From: Dehalococcoidia bacterium
GTDB lineage: Bacteria; Chloroflexota; Dehalococcoidia; Dehalococcoidales; W693
NCBI GenBank assembly: GCA_011170385.1
Contig: DUFE01000010.1
Location: forward strand, 1-15,035
Reading direction: 5' to 3'
Length of the DNA: 15,035 nt
Positions 12,979-15,035 of the stretch are shown here, in pieces. The first letter of the stretch is position 1. Every line of letters begins with the position of its first letter. The notes beneath the pieces were generated by a model. That model was not told the DNA's origin. It saw nothing but the letters and a program-made list of their open reading frames with translations, and ran no database searches. Both the position numbers and the translations under genes were made by a program.

Positions 12979-14307
12979 TTATGGACAATCCTTCTCCAGT
13001 CTCTTCTCTACTGCTTGAGCGTGTGCCTCAAGCCCTTCGGCGCGGGCTATTGTTATGGCAGCTGGTCCCAGCTCCCTCAATTTATCCTCATTAATCTCTA
13101 CCACGTTAATATACTTAATAAAATCTGTTATGTTAAGCGGCGAGCTGAACCTGGCAGTGCCACCGGTGGGCAGAGCATGGCTCGGTCCTGCTACATAATC
13201 ACCCATAACCACCGTCGGCTCATCACCTATAAAGATACAACCGGCATTGGTTATCCTGTTAATATAAGCCTTTGTGTCCTTTATATCAAGACACAGGTGC
13301 TCTGGAGCATACATATTGGAAAGCTCTATAGCCTGGTCTATGCTCTCCACTACGGCGATAACTCCACTGTTCGCCAGTGATTCCGCAGCTATGTCCTTCC
13401 TTTTTATTTCTGGTAGTTGCTCCACAACCATATGCATTACCTCTTCGGCTATCCTCTGTGAAGTCGTTATCATAATCGACGATGCCAGAGCATCGTGCTC
13501 CGCTTGAGCCAGTATTTCTGCCGCCAGGTACTTCGGTCTGGCTTTTTCATCGGCAATGATAACCACCTCACTTGGCCCCTGAAGCCCATCGATATCGACC
13601 ACGCCATAGACCAGCTTCTTTGCCAGCATAACGAAGATGTTGCCCGGACCGCAAATCTTATCCACATACGGCACCGTTTCCGTCCCAAAAGCCAGCGCTG
13701 CTATCGCCTGCGCACCACCGATACGAAATACTCTGTCAACCCTGGCAAAATCGGCAGCCGCCAGCACTGCCGGCGCCACCTCTCCATCAGACCCCGGGGG
13801 CGTCATCAATATTACGTTTCTCACTCCGGCTACCTTTGCCGGTATCGCCGTCATCAGCACCGTGGATGGATAGCTTGCGGTACCACCCGGTGCATAAACA
13901 CCAACCTTCCCCAGCGGACGGGCGATAGTACTCTCACCCATGCAGCCTGCTCCAGCCATCACTGCATCTCTCTGTAATACATGGAAGGAGTATATACTGT
14001 CCGCAGCTATCTTTAGAGCCGACATCAGCCGCGAATCTATCTTCCGTCGTGCTTTCTTTATCTGCTCTCGGCTTATCTCCAGCGATTCAAGCTTGATGCC
14101 GTCAATCTTCAGGCTATAATCGAAAAGTGCGGCATCGCCCCTTTTTCTAACCCCGGCAATTATCTGACCTACCGCCACCTCCGGATCCCCTGTACCGAAC
14201 ATTTTTTCAAGTTTTTTCTTTAACGATTCCGTTACAGTGTAATCTCCGGCAGATACTTCTCTCGATAGCAACTTCTTCGTATCATTGTAACCGCTTACTA
14301 TCTTCAC
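12979..14307 (-). CDS. hisD: Histidinol dehydrogenase
   Basis: Zinc- and NAD-dependent enzyme oxidising histidinol to histidine in two steps, the end of the pathway. The 442 residues match the family. Seen: GVYAPGG (136-142), CGPGNIFV (219-226), GPSEVVIIAD (244-253), zinc ligands Gln268 and His271 in AQAEHD, catalytic Glu336-His337 in APEHL, Asp370 in MGDYVAGPSHALPTGG, and His429 near the C-terminus, so all expected active-site residues are present. The start is GTG 14307, overlapping the hisG TGA as GTGA, a common coupled arrangement. Confidence 0.97.
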   Translation of the reverse strand: MKIVSGYNDTKKLLSREVSAGDYTVTESLKKKLEKMFGTGDPEVAVGQIIAGVRKRGDAALFDYSLKIDGIKLESLEISREQIKKARRKIDSRLMSALKIAADSIYSFHVLQRDAVMAGAGCMGESTIARPLGKVGVYAPGGTASYPSTVLMTAIPAKVAGVRNVILMTPPGSDGEVAPAVLAAADFARVDRVFRIGGAQAIAALAFGTETVPYVDKICGPGNIFVMLAKKLVYGVVDIDGLQGPSEVVIIADEKARPKYLAAEILAQAEHDALASSIMITTSQRIAEEVMHMVVEQLPEIKRKDIAAESLANSGVIAVVESIDQAIELSNMYAPEHLCLDIKDTKAYINRITNAGCIFIGDEPTVVMGDYVAGPSHALPTGGTARFSSPLNITDFIKYINVVEINEDKLRELGPAAITIARAEGLEAHAQAVEKRLEKDCP

Positions 14308-15032
14308 TGTATCTCCCCTACGGCTTTTCTCAGCCTTTCCACGATAGGCACCAACCGTTCACTCTTAACAGTATTACTCATAGCGGTAGTATTACCGATC
14401 ATACACGCTGTAGATTCGAATAGTGTGTCTATAATTTTTAGGTTGTGTCGGGCGATGGTGCCACCCGTTTCGGTATTCTCTATAAGCAGATCGGCGTCCT
14501 CCGGTAGAAATGCTTCGCTTGCTCCCCATGTTGGAATTATACGATACATCCCCAGATGGTTGTCCCTTGCATATCTGTCGGCAATGTTGACATATTCCGA
14601 AGCCACACGATAAGACTTATTCCCGTTGCGACATATTTGCCTCAAGCTGTCTATATTATCGGCGGCGACATCATTATTGACCACAGCGACTATTTTCACC
14701 CAGCCGTATTTCAGGTCCAGAATCTCCTTCACCGGGCTGGACGGAAACTGCTCCAGGTGCTCCGTTAACCAGTCCCTGCCTGTGATGGCGATATCGAAGT
14801 TGCCGTTTGCAACCTGTAACGGCATATCCTGGGGCCTGATCACCTTTGTACAAATCCCGTCCATTCCGATTTTCGGTCGGCGGTTACCAGTTTTCGAAGG
14901 GTAGTCTTCTATCTCGATGCCAGCGTTATCCAGTATTCGGTGGACGTGTACCTGCTGGTGCCCATCTGGTAGAGCCAGCCTTATGGCACTTTTGCCTGCT
15001 TCTTTGATGTAATGCCTTACGGTTTTAGACAA
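14304..15032 (-). CDS. hisG: ATP phosphoribosyltransferase, short form; start at or beyond the window edge
   Basis: Condenses ATP with PRPP, the first and controlled step of histidine synthesis. From TTG 15032 there are 242 residues; the frame stays open to the last base, so the true start may lie outside. Seen: IRLALPDG near 17, FDIAITGRDWL near 79, and the PRPP-binding region ADLLIENTETGGTIARHNL. The protein ends soon after the catalytic domain and lacks the C-terminal ACT-like regulatory domain of long HisG (about 290 residues). Short forms normally need HisZ, so a hisZ outside the window is expected. It leads hisG-hisD-hisC-hisB, with its stop overlapping hisD. The PRPP loop has Glu-Asn where many relatives have Asp followed by a hydrophobic residue. 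Confidence 0.92.
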   Translation of the reverse strand: MSKTVRHYIKEAGKSAIRLALPDGHQQVHVHRILDNAGIEIEDYPSKTGNRRPKIGMDGICTKVIRPQDMPLQVANGNFDIAITGRDWLTEHLEQFPSSPVKEILDLKYGWVKIVAVVNNDVAADNIDSLRQICRNGNKSYRVASEYVNIADRYARDNHLGMYRIIPTWGASEAFLPEDADLLIENTETGGTIARHNLKIIDTLFESTACMIGNTTAMSNTVKSERLVPIVERLRKAVGEIQ

Positions 15033-15035
15033 TAC

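Overview
This window is a compact, housekeeping stretch of a bacterial chromosome with fairly even base composition, short gaps between genes and several overlapping start/stop pairs. No tRNA, rRNA, CRISPR array, transposase or phage gene was seen. Protein character and gene neighbourhood (ilvD-ilvB, guaA, purD-purE-purB-purC, hisG-hisD-hisC-hisB) remind me of Dehalococcoidia (Chloroflexota). That is an impression from memory, not a search result, and another anaerobic lineage is possible.

Layout. Left block, minus strand: tsaC (4119-3490) and rpiB (3474-3040), then a leader with a promoter and a terminator-like attenuator (3008-2916), then ilvD (2893-1229) and ilvB (1211 to the left edge, C-terminus cut off). 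Middle block, plus strand: guaA (about 4185-5870), a 308-base intergenic region with two hairpins (one a perfect 13-bp palindrome), an unrecognised membrane-anchored protein with 13 consecutive threonines (6179-6742), an unrecognised helical protein (6820-7236), then purD, purE, purB and purC packed end to end (7233-11279). Right block, minus strand: hisG, hisD, hisC and hisB (15032-11276), with hisG starting at or beyond the right edge.

How the genes fit together. RpiB feeds ribose 5-phosphate to PRPP. HisG and the purine pathway both use PRPP. PurC and PurB lead to AICAR, which the later histidine pathway also releases. GuaA finishes GMP. IlvB and IlvD serve isoleucine, valine and leucine synthesis. 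TsaC makes the threonylcarbamoyl-AMP used for tRNA t6A. The purine and histidine runs converge and share a CTAG at their stop codons.

No exotic system is evident. The points most worth a second look are the ilvD leader with mutually exclusive hairpins, the CTG at the expected purD start (overlapping the previous stop as CTGA), the unclear purC start, the two unknown genes between guaA and purD, and the palindrome after guaA.
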